From: Streptomyces sp. NBC_00259
GTDB taxonomy: Bacteria; Actinomycetota; Actinomycetes; Streptomycetales; Streptomycetaceae
Assembly: GCF_036181745.1 (NCBI RefSeq)
Contig: NZ_CP108080.1
Span: forward strand, 5,087,501 to 5,151,500
Reading direction: 5' to 3'
Length of the DNA: 64,000 nt
The position numbers and the translations under genes were made by a program. Shown one piece after another: positions 55,876 to 64,000 of this stretch. The notes under the pieces were generated by a model, which was not told where the DNA came from, did no database searches, and saw only the letters and a list, made by a program, of their open reading frames with translations. Each line of letters begins with the position of its first letter. Position 1 is the first letter of the stretch.

Positions 55876-57420
55876 CTAACCGCACGTCCCGCCGTCCGCC
55901 GGAACCTTGCCGTCCAGCAGGTAGTCGTCCACGATCTTCGCGACGCACGTGTTGGACGGGCTGTAACCGCCGTGGCCCTCGCCCTTGTTGGTGAGCAGGA
56001 CGCCGACGCCCTTTCCGAGGGCGTCCGCCATGCGGCGTGCCCCCTCGTAGGGCGTCGCCGGGTCGCCGGTCGTGCCCACGACCAGGATCGGCCCCGCGCC
56101 CTTCGCGCTCGCGTCGGTCGTGTCCCGCTCCCCGGGCACCGGCCACTGCGCGCACCAGCCCGCCGTGTCCCAGGCCAGGAACGGGCCGAACACCGGGGAT
56201 ATCTTCCTGAACTCCGGCAGCAGCGCCTTCGCCTGCGCGGGCGTCGGGCGCTGCTTGGTGTCCACACAGGAGATCGCCCGCTGCGAGTGGCTCTGCGTGC
56301 CGTAAGTGCCGCTCTCGGTGCGGTCGTTGTAGGCGTCGGCCAGGGCCAGCAGCTTGCTGCCGCGGCCGCGCCGCTCCGCCTCCTCGAGGCCCTCGGTGAG
56401 ATCGGGCCACATGCTCTCCGAGTAGAGCGACAGGACGATGCCGGTGAGTGCGAGGCTCTGATTCAGCTCACGGTCGTCGTCGGCGGGCAGCGACTTCCTG
56501 TCGATCCGCGCCAGCAGCGCCGCTATGCGCGCCGTGCCTTCCGTGGCGTCCTCACCCCTGCTTTCGAGGTAGTTGTCCAGGGCGCGCTGGAAGCCGGTGG
56601 TCTGGTTGCGCGCGTGACCGAACGCGTCCGCCGTCGGATCGACCACCGCGTCCAGCACCGTCCGCCCCACGTTGCCCGGGAACAGATGGGCGTAGGTGCC
56701 GCCGAGCTGCGTGCCGTACGAGATGCCGAAGTAGTTGAGCTTGCGGTCGCCCAGGACATGGCGGACGAGGTCCATGTCACGGGCGGCGTTCGCCGTGCCG
56801 ACGTGTGCGAGGAGCTTGCCGGCGCGTTGCTCGCAGCCCTGCCCGAAGTCCTTGGCGTCCTCGAAGTAGGCCGCTTCCTCGGCGGCGGTGTCAGGGGTGA
56901 GATCGACCCGGGTCGCGGCATCCTCCATGCCCGCGTCGTTGCGGCAGACCACGCCCGAACTCTCCGACACGCCCCGGGGGTCGAAACTGACCAGGTCGTA
57001 GCGGGAGTTGAGCTTCTCGTACTCCACGGAGGCGCGGGGGAGCAGACCGACGCCGGAGGCGCCGGGGCCGCCGAAGTTGAACAGCAGGGAGCCGAGGCGC
57101 CTGCCCTTCCCCTGTGCCGGGCGGCGGATCAGCGCGATGGAGATCGTCTCGCCGTCCGGGGCGTCGTAGTCGAGCGGCACCTTCACCGAGGCGCAGGTCC
57201 AGCCGTCCTCGCCCTCGCAGGGCTTCCAGTCGGGCCGCTGCTTCGCGAGCGCGTCGGGCAGCCCCCGCGCGGCGTCGCCCTCCTGCACCGGAGTGGCCGG
57301 CGGTGTGTCCCCGCCCTTGCCGCCCGCCTCGGGACCGCCGCCCGTGTCACAGGCCGTCAGCGCCCCGCCGGCCAGTGCCAGCGCGACGGCTGCCGCCACC
57401 GACCTCGTACGCAAGGACAT
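55876..57420 (-). CDS. Lipoprotein tripeptidyl-aminopeptidase-type hydrolase (SlpD/SlpE-like)
   Basis: 514-aa lipid-anchored serine hydrolase. Seen: a signal peptide with lipobox ALTAC (Cys at 24), NFGGPGASGVGLL, nucleophile GISYGTQLGG, Asp in VVGTTGDPATPYEGA, His in GEGHGGYSP and C-terminal Cys-containing Tap domain (TCVAKIVDDYLLDG). Known: SlpD/SlpE lipoproteins of S. lividans are of this family and cleave tripeptides at the cell surface. It is about 50% similar in motif order to the next gene and forms a tandem pair with it. ATG at 57420 has a G-rich ribosome site. Confidence 0.9.
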   Translation of the reverse strand: MSLRTRSVAAAVALALAGGALTACDTGGGPEAGGKGGDTPPATPVQEGDAARGLPDALAKQRPDWKPCEGEDGWTCASVKVPLDYDAPDGETISIALIRRPAQGKGRRLGSLLFNFGGPGASGVGLLPRASVEYEKLNSRYDLVSFDPRGVSESSGVVCRNDAGMEDAATRVDLTPDTAAEEAAYFEDAKDFGQGCEQRAGKLLAHVGTANAARDMDLVRHVLGDRKLNYFGISYGTQLGGTYAHLFPGNVGRTVLDAVVDPTADAFGHARNQTTGFQRALDNYLESRGEDATEGTARIAALLARIDRKSLPADDDRELNQSLALTGIVLSLYSESMWPDLTEGLEEAERRGRGSKLLALADAYNDRTESGTYGTQSHSQRAISCVDTKQRPTPAQAKALLPEFRKISPVFGPFLAWDTAGWCAQWPVPGERDTTDASAKGAGPILVVGTTGDPATPYEGARRMADALGKGVGVLLTNKGEGHGGYSPSNTCVAKIVDDYLLDGKVPADGGTCG

Positions 57421-57515
57421 CCCGGCCCCCCTGGAGAATCAACCGACCCGTTCCACTGATCCGCCATCCTAGGTGCCGCAACCGACAGTGACTCCGGGCC
57501 CCTGCGCAAGCGCCG

Positions 57516-59159
57516 CTACCGACAGACGGTCCCGGCGGCCGGAACCTTTCCTTCCAGGAGGTACTGGTCCACCGCGCCCTGCACACAGGTGCTTCCGCCG
57601 TTGTAGGCGCCGTGCCCCTCGCCCTCGTAGGTCAGCTCGATGCCGACGCCCTTGCCGAGCTCCTCCGCCATCGCCTTGGCGCCCGCGTACGGGGTCGCCG
57701 GATCCCCGGTGTTGCCGATCACGACGATCGGGGCCGCGCCCGGCGCGCTGACATCGGGCGTCTCCCACTCTCCGGCCACGGGCCACTGGCTGCAGCTCAG
57801 CAGGCCCCAGCCGAGGTAGTCGCCGAACACCGGCGAGGTCTTGCGGAACTCGGGGAGCTGGGCCTTCGTCTGCTCCAGCGTGAACCTCTCCTTGAAGTCG
57901 ACGCAGTTGACGGCCGCGTTGGCCGCCTGGAGGTTGCTGTACTGGCCCTCCCTGTTGCGGCCGTTCAGCGCGTCGGACAGGGCGAGGAGCAGCGCGCCGT
58001 TGCCGCCGTCGGCCTCGTCGAGTCCCTGTTCCAGCAGCGGCCAGTACTCCTTGGAGTAGAGGGCCTGCGCGATGCCGTTGGTCGCCTGGGTCTGGGTGAG
58101 CATGCGGTCGCCCATCCCGCGGATCGGCTTCTTCTCCAGCCGGTTCTGGAGATCGATGATGAAGTCCTGGATCTCCTCGGGTGTGCTGCCCGGCAGCTGG
58201 CAGGCGTCGCCGCGCGCGACGCAGTCCTTGGCGAAGTTGGTGAGCGCCAGCTGGAAGCCTCTGGCCTGGCCGAGCGAGCCCTCCTCGTAACTGCTGGTGG
58301 GGTCGACCACGGCGTCGAAGACGGCCCGTCCCACGTTCTTCGGGAACAGGTGCGCGTAGACGCCTCCGAGTTCCGTGCCGTAGGAGATGCCGAAGTAGTG
58401 GAGTTTGTCGTCGCCGAGGACCTGGCGCATCAGATCCATGTCCCGGGCCGCGTTGACGGTGCCGACGTGCGGCAGGTCCACGCCCGAGTTCTTCTCGCAG
58501 CCGGAGTCGTACGTACGGAGGTTGTCGGTGTACGCCTTCTCCTCCGCGGGGGTGTCCGGGGTTGCGTCCTGGGCGTAGTACGTGTCGAGCTCCCGGTCGC
58601 CGAGGCATTCGACGGGCTGGCTGCGGCCGACGCCGCGCGGGTCGAAGCTCACCAGGTCGTAGCGGGCGCGCAACTTCTCGAAGTCGCCCGCCGCGGCGGG
58701 CAGGGTGCTGACGCCGGAGCCGCCGGGACCGCCGAAGTTGAAGATCAGCGAGCCGATCCGCCGGGCCTGGTCACGGGCCTTCGCCCGGATGAGGGCCAGC
58801 TCGATGGTGTCCCCGTCCGGCTGCGCGTAGTCGCGCGGCACTTCCATGAACGAGCACTCCCACTTGGTGCCGCCGGGCAGTGGCGAGGGAGCGGTGCCGC
58901 CGCCCTCCGCCTCCGAGGGGGCCGGGCACGGCTGCCAGTCCAGGGTCTGGGCGCCGAGGTCCCGGTCCCGTTCCTCGCCGCCGCTGTCGGCGTCGCCGTG
59001 GGAGCAGCCGGCGGTGACGAGGATCATGGAGGCGGTCGCGGCGGCGAGCACGGTGCCGGCGCGCCGGACGACGCCGCCGCGGCGCCACACGGCGTCTCGG
59101 CCGTCGTCGTCGCCCGCGTCGGTGCTGCCCTCGGGGCGGCCGGTGGGGGAGGTCGGCAT
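57516..59159 (-). CDS. Lipoprotein tripeptidyl-aminopeptidase-type hydrolase, paralogue of the neighbour
   Basis: 547-aa lipid-anchored hydrolase. Seen: a basic N-terminal extension of about 32 residues (GRDAVWRRGGVVRRAG), lipobox LVTAGC, FNFGGPGGSGVSTL, nucleophile GISYGTELGGVYAHLFP, VVIGNTGDPATPYAGA and GEGHGAYNGG with CVQGAVDQYLLEG. The order and spacing match the downstream copy, so the two arose by tandem duplication; the copy at 5798 is a more distant secreted relative. There are 96 bp between the pair and no terminator, so they may be co-transcribed. Substrates are surface or imported peptides by family. Confidence 0.9.
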   Translation of the reverse strand: MPTSPTGRPEGSTDAGDDDGRDAVWRRGGVVRRAGTVLAAATASMILVTAGCSHGDADSGGEERDRDLGAQTLDWQPCPAPSEAEGGGTAPSPLPGGTKWECSFMEVPRDYAQPDGDTIELALIRAKARDQARRIGSLIFNFGGPGGSGVSTLPAAAGDFEKLRARYDLVSFDPRGVGRSQPVECLGDRELDTYYAQDATPDTPAEEKAYTDNLRTYDSGCEKNSGVDLPHVGTVNAARDMDLMRQVLGDDKLHYFGISYGTELGGVYAHLFPKNVGRAVFDAVVDPTSSYEEGSLGQARGFQLALTNFAKDCVARGDACQLPGSTPEEIQDFIIDLQNRLEKKPIRGMGDRMLTQTQATNGIAQALYSKEYWPLLEQGLDEADGGNGALLLALSDALNGRNREGQYSNLQAANAAVNCVDFKERFTLEQTKAQLPEFRKTSPVFGDYLGWGLLSCSQWPVAGEWETPDVSAPGAAPIVVIGNTGDPATPYAGAKAMAEELGKGVGIELTYEGEGHGAYNGGSTCVQGAVDQYLLEGKVPAAGTVCR

Positions 59160-59277
59160 GACCCCATCCTGCGGCGCGGCGCTGTGGTCCGCCTGTCGGC
59201 GGCGGACCGTACGGGTGAACGGCGCCCTGGACCTCGGGGACCGCCGGGTCCCGGGCGCCGTCGCGGAAGGACGGTTG

Positions 59278-62160
59278 CTACAGGGACCCCTTGCGGGTGA
59301 GCTGGTTGAAGGCCACCCACCCCGGCAGCACCGGCAGCCACAGCGTCATCAACCGGTACAGCAGCACGGCCGGAGCGGCGACCTCCGGCGGCAGACCCAC
59401 CGCGATCAGACCGAACGTCAGCGCACCCTCCACCGCGCCCACGCCGCCCGGCGTCGGCGCCGCCGACCCGAGCGCGTTGCCCGCCAGGAAGACGACGGCG
59501 ATGCTGGCGTAGCTCAGCTGCTGATTGCCGTTGTCGAAGGCCCGGATGGACGCGTCCAGACACATCACGAACGCACCGGTCAGCAGCAGCATCCCGCCGA
59601 TGCCCGTGATCAGCTTCATCGGCCGCTGGAGGACGTCCAGCATGCGCGGCACCACCCCGACGAACAGCGACCTGAGCCGCGTCGCCACGAACTTCCGCAT
59701 GAACGGAATCGCGGTCACCACCAGCACCAGGACCGCCACGGTCAACAGACCCGCGATGACCGTCCTCGAAGGCGTGAACGTGGACGTCTCCTCCGTACCC
59801 GTCAGGTAGCCGAAGGACAGCAGCAGCAGGATGTGCGCGCCGAGACCGAAGAGCTGGGAAGCCCCGACGCTCGCCACGGCCAGTCCTGGGCGGACGCCGG
59901 AGCGCTGGAGGAAGCGGGTGTTCAGCGCGACACCGCCGACCGCCGCCGGAGCGACGATCTTCACGAACGACCCGGCGACCTGCGCGACGACGGTCCGCAG
60001 GAAGGACACCCGCTCCGGCACGAAGCCCAGCAGGCTCATCGCGGCCGCGAGGTAGCTCAGCGCCGAGAACAGGACGGCCGCGGCGACCCAGCCCCAGTGG
60101 GCCTGCATGACCACGCTGAGGTTGGTCTTGGTGAGCTGCGACAGCAGGAAGTACGCGGCGATGGCTCCGGCGATCAGACTGACCAGGGTGCGGGGCCTGA
60201 TCCGCTCCAGCCGGGCCGGCTCGACCGGTGCCTGCGGCCGGATCAGCAGCACCTGGTGCCGGATCTGGGCGAGCAGATCCTCCTCGCGGGCCTCGTCGAG
60301 GGCCTCGTCCATGGCCCGCTTCTCGGCCTGTTTCTCCGCGCGCACGGACTTGCGGGCCGTCTTCCTGTCGCCCGCGGTGCCGGTGACGGACTCCTCCGCC
60401 CTCGCCTGCCTGGTCGATTCCGCGGCCGACAGCACCGCCTCGCGCTCGCGCTGCGAACGCTCCCTGGCGAGCCGTCGCAGCGTGGCCCGGGTGGAGCGGC
60501 TGAGCGCGATCGGCTGGAGCAGCGGAAGACAGTCCGCGACCGCGTCGGGACCCAGCACGTCGACCGCCGCGGCCACCGCGCGCTCGGCTCCCACCCGCAG
60601 ACCCAGGGTGGTCAGCAGCTGTGCGATGTCCATCCGCAGCACCACGTCGCCGGCCGCGATCTCCCCACCGCGCAGATCGGTCAGTACGACGGTGCCGGAA
60701 CGATCCACCAGAATCGCGTCCCCGGTGAGCCTGCGGTGCGCGATACGGCGCGACTGCAGCGCCCGCACCTGCCGGAACGCCCCGTGGACCACGTCGTCGG
60801 TGATCTCCTCGTCCGCCATGGAGTCCAGGGAGCGGCCCCCGAGGTGCTCGTACACGAGCATGACGGCGTCCGGGCCGAGCTCCGACGTGGCGATCAGCCT
60901 GGGCGCGTTGGCCCCGGCGGCGATCGCCGCGTACGCGAGCAGCGCCTCCTGCTCCAGGGCCTGCCGCAGCGACTGGATGGAGCGGCGCGTGGTGATGCCC
61001 CGCAGCGTCAGCCGGCGCCACACCCGGTAGAAGTAGCCCTGCGCCTGCTGTTCACGGTCGACGACGGTGACGTCGAGCGGAGGGCCGTCCTCCAGGGTGA
61101 CGAGGTAGCGGCGGCCACGATCGCCCTGGTCGGCCGAGTCCGGTACGTCCTCGGCCCGCATCGCGGTGACCGGGCGGAAACCGACGTGGCGCAGGCCCGC
61201 CAGGAGGGTCTGGCCGGTCGGCCGTACGTTCGGGGAGCCGACGGCGTAGAGCGTGCCGTAGGCGACGGTCCAGCCGATCAGCACGGTCAGAATGATCGAG
61301 AAGGGTGTGGTGTAGCCGGCGACGAGCATCGCGAAGGCGTCGAGCAGGAGCACGCCCCAGAGCGCGACGCGCCAGCGCGGCCGTCTCGCCATGCCGACCG
61401 CGGTCATGTAGGCGATCACGGGGGCGAGGTAGCCGTGGACGGGATCGGTGAGACCGCCGCCCGTGGCGGGCTGGGTCAGCGCGTCCTGGATCTGGCCCGG
61501 CGCGGCCTCGGCGACCCAGAGGTCGGTGGCGAGGGTGACTCCGTGGGCCAGCACGGCGGCGAGGACGCCGTCCGCGATCCGCAGTCCGTCCCGTTTGATC
61601 AGCCGCTCGATGGCGAAGGCGACGGGGACGAGCAGGACGGCGATGCTGGACATCAGACCGGCGACCTTGACCAGCAGGTCGGGTGCCTGGCCGGTGCCCT
61701 TGGAGATGTCCGATTCGAGACCGGTCGTGGTGCCGTGGGCGAAGGCGGCGAGGGCGAGGACGACGGCGATCGCCAGGGTGCCGGTGAGCAGCCGGGTCAG
61801 ATCGGAGGGGCGGTGCACACGGGCGGGGAGGAGGGGCTCGTCCCCGGAGACGCGGTCGATGTGGGCCACGTCGTCGTCTCCGCCGTCGCAGGCGCCGTCG
61901 CCGTGCCGCCGGTCACGCTCTCCGTGCCGGTGCCCGGTGTCCGCGTGGCCGTGCTCGGGGTCCGCCTGCCGGTGCCCGGCGTCCTCGGGGTGCGAGGGGG
62001 CGGAGGGCGCCGTGTGATCCGTGTGATCCGGGTGATCCGCGCGCTCACTGTGCGGTTCGGCGGCTTCCGGGCGTGACTCGGAGCCGGGGGTGCTCGCCGC
62101 CGCGGCGGGCTGCACGCCCAGCTCGTTCGTCGTGTCCGTCTCTTCTTGATCTCGTATCAC
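59278..62160 (-). CDS. YbhN/LPG-synthase-TM-domain fusion with His-rich N-terminus and pseudokinase
   Basis: 960-aa membrane protein in three parts. Residues ~37-100 are His/Asp-rich (ADHPDHTDHT, GHGHADTGHRHGERDRRHG). Next comes a multi-helix membrane segment (from LLTGTLAIAVVLALAAFAH). The middle holds a kinase-like domain: LVYEHLGGRSLD, then HRRLTGDAILVD where kinases have HRDLKxxN, and TDLRGGE where kinases have DFG, so it should be inactive. The C-terminal ~330 residues are the YbhN/lysyl-PG-synthase membrane domain (GWVAAAVLFSALSYLAAAMSLLG; GNALGSAAPTPGGVGAVEGAL). Family role: lipid flipping or aminoacylated-lipid transfer, unproven here. The start GTG 62160 has no good Shine-Dalgarno. 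Confidence 0.85.
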   Translation of the reverse strand: MIRDQEETDTTNELGVQPAAAASTPGSESRPEAAEPHSERADHPDHTDHTAPSAPSHPEDAGHRQADPEHGHADTGHRHGERDRRHGDGACDGGDDDVAHIDRVSGDEPLLPARVHRPSDLTRLLTGTLAIAVVLALAAFAHGTTTGLESDISKGTGQAPDLLVKVAGLMSSIAVLLVPVAFAIERLIKRDGLRIADGVLAAVLAHGVTLATDLWVAEAAPGQIQDALTQPATGGGLTDPVHGYLAPVIAYMTAVGMARRPRWRVALWGVLLLDAFAMLVAGYTTPFSIILTVLIGWTVAYGTLYAVGSPNVRPTGQTLLAGLRHVGFRPVTAMRAEDVPDSADQGDRGRRYLVTLEDGPPLDVTVVDREQQAQGYFYRVWRRLTLRGITTRRSIQSLRQALEQEALLAYAAIAAGANAPRLIATSELGPDAVMLVYEHLGGRSLDSMADEEITDDVVHGAFRQVRALQSRRIAHRRLTGDAILVDRSGTVVLTDLRGGEIAAGDVVLRMDIAQLLTTLGLRVGAERAVAAAVDVLGPDAVADCLPLLQPIALSRSTRATLRRLARERSQREREAVLSAAESTRQARAEESVTGTAGDRKTARKSVRAEKQAEKRAMDEALDEAREEDLLAQIRHQVLLIRPQAPVEPARLERIRPRTLVSLIAGAIAAYFLLSQLTKTNLSVVMQAHWGWVAAAVLFSALSYLAAAMSLLGFVPERVSFLRTVVAQVAGSFVKIVAPAAVGGVALNTRFLQRSGVRPGLAVASVGASQLFGLGAHILLLLSFGYLTGTEETSTFTPSRTVIAGLLTVAVLVLVVTAIPFMRKFVATRLRSLFVGVVPRMLDVLQRPMKLITGIGGMLLLTGAFVMCLDASIRAFDNGNQQLSYASIAVVFLAGNALGSAAPTPGGVGAVEGALTFGLIAVGLPPEVAAPAVLLYRLMTLWLPVLPGWVAFNQLTRKGSL

Positions 62161-62321
62161 CAGTCACCGCCCGGACGATGGTGGCATGGCGAACCGGCGC
62201 ACGGTGGCATCAGGGTGCGACGCGGGGGTGCGTGGTGTACACGATGCACCTCTTTGTCCAGATGTGTTCCTTGAGCAACGCTCGCGGCCCGCTGTCCGTG
62301 CCATGGTGCAAGATGGGCCGG

Positions 62322-62696
62322 ATGAGCGAGGAAGTGCCGGAACTGCCGGAGTACGCGGAGCGGGTGCTCGAGGTCGCCGAGCACATCCCGCCGGGCCGGG
62401 TCATGACGTACGGGGACGTCGCGGAGTGGCTCGGTGAGGGCGGGCCGCGCCAGGTCGGCCGGGTGATGGCGCTCTACGGAGGGGCGGTTCCGTGGTGGCG
62501 CGTGGTCCGCTCGGACGGCGTGCTGCTCTCCGGCCACGAACTGAGCGCGCTGCAGCACTACCGCACGGAGGGCACCCCGCTGCGGCAGGCTCCGCGCGGC
62601 GCCGAGGACCATGTGCCGCGCCTCGACATGAGGCGGGCGCGCTGGGACGGCGGCGCGGCCGCATCGGCCACGACGGACGGAAGGGCTCACACCTGA
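62322..62696 (+). CDS. Alkyltransferase-like protein (ATL; MGMT fold without active Cys)
   Basis: 124-aa protein. Seen: VAEHIPPGRVMTYGDVAEWLG, the DNA-binding helix GGPRQVGRVMALYG, and AVPWWRVVRSDG where O6-methylguanine methyltransferases have PCHRV. The active Cys is replaced by Trp, as in alkyltransferase-like proteins. Known: ATLs bind O6-alkylguanine lesions and recruit nucleotide-excision repair. ATG at 62322 is preferred; ATG at 62313 is possible. CAAGAT lies 7 nt upstream, a weak leaderless-type -10. Its placement beside an AdnA-like helicase suggests a DNA repair neighbourhood. Confidence 0.88.
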   Translation: MSEEVPELPEYAERVLEVAEHIPPGRVMTYGDVAEWLGEGGPRQVGRVMALYGGAVPWWRVVRSDGVLLSGHELSALQHYRTEGTPLRQAPRGAEDHVPRLDMRRARWDGGAAASATTDGRAHT

Positions 62697-62947
62697 CAGC
62701 TTCCGCCATTCGGCGGTGCGATGAGTCGTCCGGGACTCGTTCGCGGCTTGCGGCCCGGTCCTGAGCGGACCGTCTGCGACGCGGTCGCCCGCGGGCGTAG
62801 CGTCACCACCGCCGGCGGCGCCCTCCGCGCCACCGGCTCCCTCGACCACCGGCCGTCCAGGCCGCCACCGTCGTCCCGGCCGTCCGCGCCTTCGCACCGG
62901 CCCCGTCGTCTCCACCGTCAGCACACCCACCAGGACCGGCGATCCAC

Positions 62948-64000
62948 GTGAGCTCCTCCACTTCCACCGGGCGTACCCCGCACCGACGGGTGCGGCAAGG
63001 GGCTTCCCCGCGCCCGCAGGAGCACAGGGGGAGGATCCCGGGCGCGTACCGACTGGTGCGTACCTCGCCGGGCCCGGTGGATCCCCCTCTCCTGGACGCG
63101 TCCCAGCGCGAGGTGGTTGACCATGACCACGGGCCTCTTCTCGTGCTCGCGGGGCCCGGGACGGGGAAGACGACGACGCTGGTGGAGGCGGTGGCGTCAC
63201 GGATCGCGCGCGGCGCGGATCCGGAGCGGCTCCTGGTGCTGACCTTCAGCCGCAAGGCGGCGGTCGAACTGCGCGACCGTACGGCGGTGCGGCTCGGCGG
63301 CGCCCGGGCGCCACAGGCCACCACCTTCCACTCGTTCTGCTACGCCCTGGTCCGCGCGCACCAGGACGCGGATCTGTTCGCCGAGCCGCTGCGGCTGCTG
63401 TCCGGTCCCGAGCAGGACGTGGCGGTACGCGACCTGCTGGCGGGCCAGCTCGACCTGGAACGGGAAGGCCGCGCGGGGGCGGGCTGGCCCGCCGAGCTGC
63501 GGGCCTGCCTGACCACACGCGGCTTCGCGGACGAGGTACGGGCCGTGCTCGCCCGGAGCCGTGAGCTGGGCCTCGGCCCGGACGCGCTGGCGGCCTTCGC
63601 CCGGCGTACCGGACGGCCCGACTGGAAGGCGGCCGCGGCGTTCCTCGCCGAGTATCTGGACGTCCTGGACCTGCAGGGCGTCCTCGACTACGCCGAACTC
63701 GTCCACCGCGCCGCACTCCTCGCCGAAGGGCCGGGGACGGGGGAGCGGCTCGCCGAGCGGTACGACGCCGTCTTCGTCGACGAGTACCAGGACACCGACC
63801 CGGCCCAGGTCCGGCTGCTGCGGGCACTGGCCGGGGGCGGCCGCACGCTGGTCGCCTTCGGCGACCCCGATCAGTCGATCTACACGTTCCGAGGCGCCGA
63901 TGTGAACGGCATCCTCGACTTCCCGGGAACCTTCCGCCGCGCCGACGGGCGCCCGGCTCCGGTCGCGGTCCTCACGACGTCCCGCCGTTCGGGGGCCGAG
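62948..64000 (+). CDS. UvrD-superfamily helicase, AdnA-like (3' end outside window)
   Basis: Open to the end of the window: at least 351 codons from GTG 62948. Seen: Q-like DASQREVVD, Walker A GPGTGKTTT, Ia LTFSRKAAVELRDR, TFHSFCYALVR, motif II VDEYQDTDP and motif III GDPDQSIYTFRGAD. The N-terminal sequence and its place beside the ATL gene match AdnA (Rv3202c-like), the first subunit of the mycobacterial AdnAB helicase-nuclease that processes double-strand breaks. The nuclease domain would be beyond the window. The start is uncertain since the ribosome site is weak; the first ~50 residues are basic and disordered. The preceding 251-bp gap shows no gene. Confidence 0.85.
   Translation, partial: MSSSTSTGRTPHRRVRQGASPRPQEHRGRIPGAYRLVRTSPGPVDPPLLDASQREVVDHDHGPLLVLAGPGTGKTTTLVEAVASRIARGADPERLLVLTFSRKAAVELRDRTAVRLGGARAPQATTFHSFCYALVRAHQDADLFAEPLRLLSGPEQDVAVRDLLAGQLDLEREGRAGAGWPAELRACLTTRGFADEVRAVLARSRELGLGPDALAAFARRTGRPDWKAAAAFLAEYLDVLDLQGVLDYAELVHRAALLAEGPGTGERLAERYDAVFVDEYQDTDPAQVRLLRALAGGGRTLVAFGDPDQSIYTFRGADVNGILDFPGTFRRADGRPAPVAVLTTSRRSGAE

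Noticed and set aside
62005..62045. GTGATCC-type DNA repeats near the end of the YbhN-fusion gene
   Set aside because: They encode the repeating Asp-His-Thr stretch of the His-rich N-terminus, so they are explained by the protein sequence.
1..64000. CRISPR arrays, insertion sequences, prophage, tRNA or rRNA genes
   Set aside because: No spaced identical repeats of 25-40 bp, transposase motifs, integrase, cloverleaf or conserved rRNA segments were found anywhere in the window.

Overview
The window is a high-GC actinobacterial chromosome segment, almost certainly Streptomyces. The grounds are very GC-rich codons, frequent GTG starts, CCGTACGG-rich spacers, mycothiol biosynthesis (mshB), and many families typical of Streptomyces. 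There are no rRNA or tRNA genes, no insertion sequences, no prophage and no CRISPR array. It is dense core chromosome with about 60 genes.

Layout. 1-1977: the two ATPases of an oligopeptide/dipeptide ABC importer. 2024-5529: a divergent iron-regulated group (IucB/AlcB-type acyltransferase, penicillin-acylase-type Ntn hydrolase, siderophore-interacting flavoprotein) around one palindromic iron box. 5798-9553: a secreted tripeptidyl-aminopeptidase-type hydrolase facing an S9 peptidase. 9755-11301: small membrane proteins and mshB. 11490-19255: a cell-wall-binding membrane protein, a SirB1-family protein, a GNAT protein, ferredoxin, dapC, and two exported or membrane proteins. 19350-25851: dapE, a LOG-type protein, a FolP2-type DHPS homologue, a DivIVA-like protein, 3-methyladenine glycosylase, an enoyl-CoA hydratase, a DUF3117 protein and an O-methyltransferase. 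25992-30043: an envelope-stress cassette (ECF sigma factor, ZAS anti-sigma factor, HtrA/PDZ protease, TatB). 30172-41291: Mrp, a lipoprotein, CorA, a SUFU-domain protein, an MFS exporter, a PHP phosphoesterase, MarC, and a NYN-domain protein. 41282-48110: two alpha/beta hydrolases, a DEAD-box helicase with a probable CTG start, a ferritin-like protein, DUF3107 and a TetR regulator. 48118-55781: a DUF3152 metalloprotease-like protein, a compact exopolysaccharide-like operon (PelF-like GT4, polytopic membrane protein, epimerase, spherulin-4 protein) and moeZ. 55876-62160: two lipoprotein hydrolases in tandem and a His-rich/pseudokinase/YbhN fusion. 62322-64000: an alkyltransferase-like protein and the start of an AdnA-like helicase.

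From memory, gene order from mshB through corA follows Mycobacterium tuberculosis Rv1170-Rv1239c, and from the DEAD-box helicase to the right end follows Rv3211 down to Rv3202c. So most of the window is old actinobacterial backbone carrying Streptomyces-specific insertions. The insertions least explained by known biology are the PelF/spherulin operon, the iron-box acylase module and the pseudokinase-YbhN fusion.

Two expression features recur. At least seven genes have a TANNNT -10-like hexamer exactly 7 nt before ATG with no usable Shine-Dalgarno sequence, which suggests leaderless mRNAs. Many convergent gene pairs are separated by long perfect GC hairpins that could act as bidirectional terminators.
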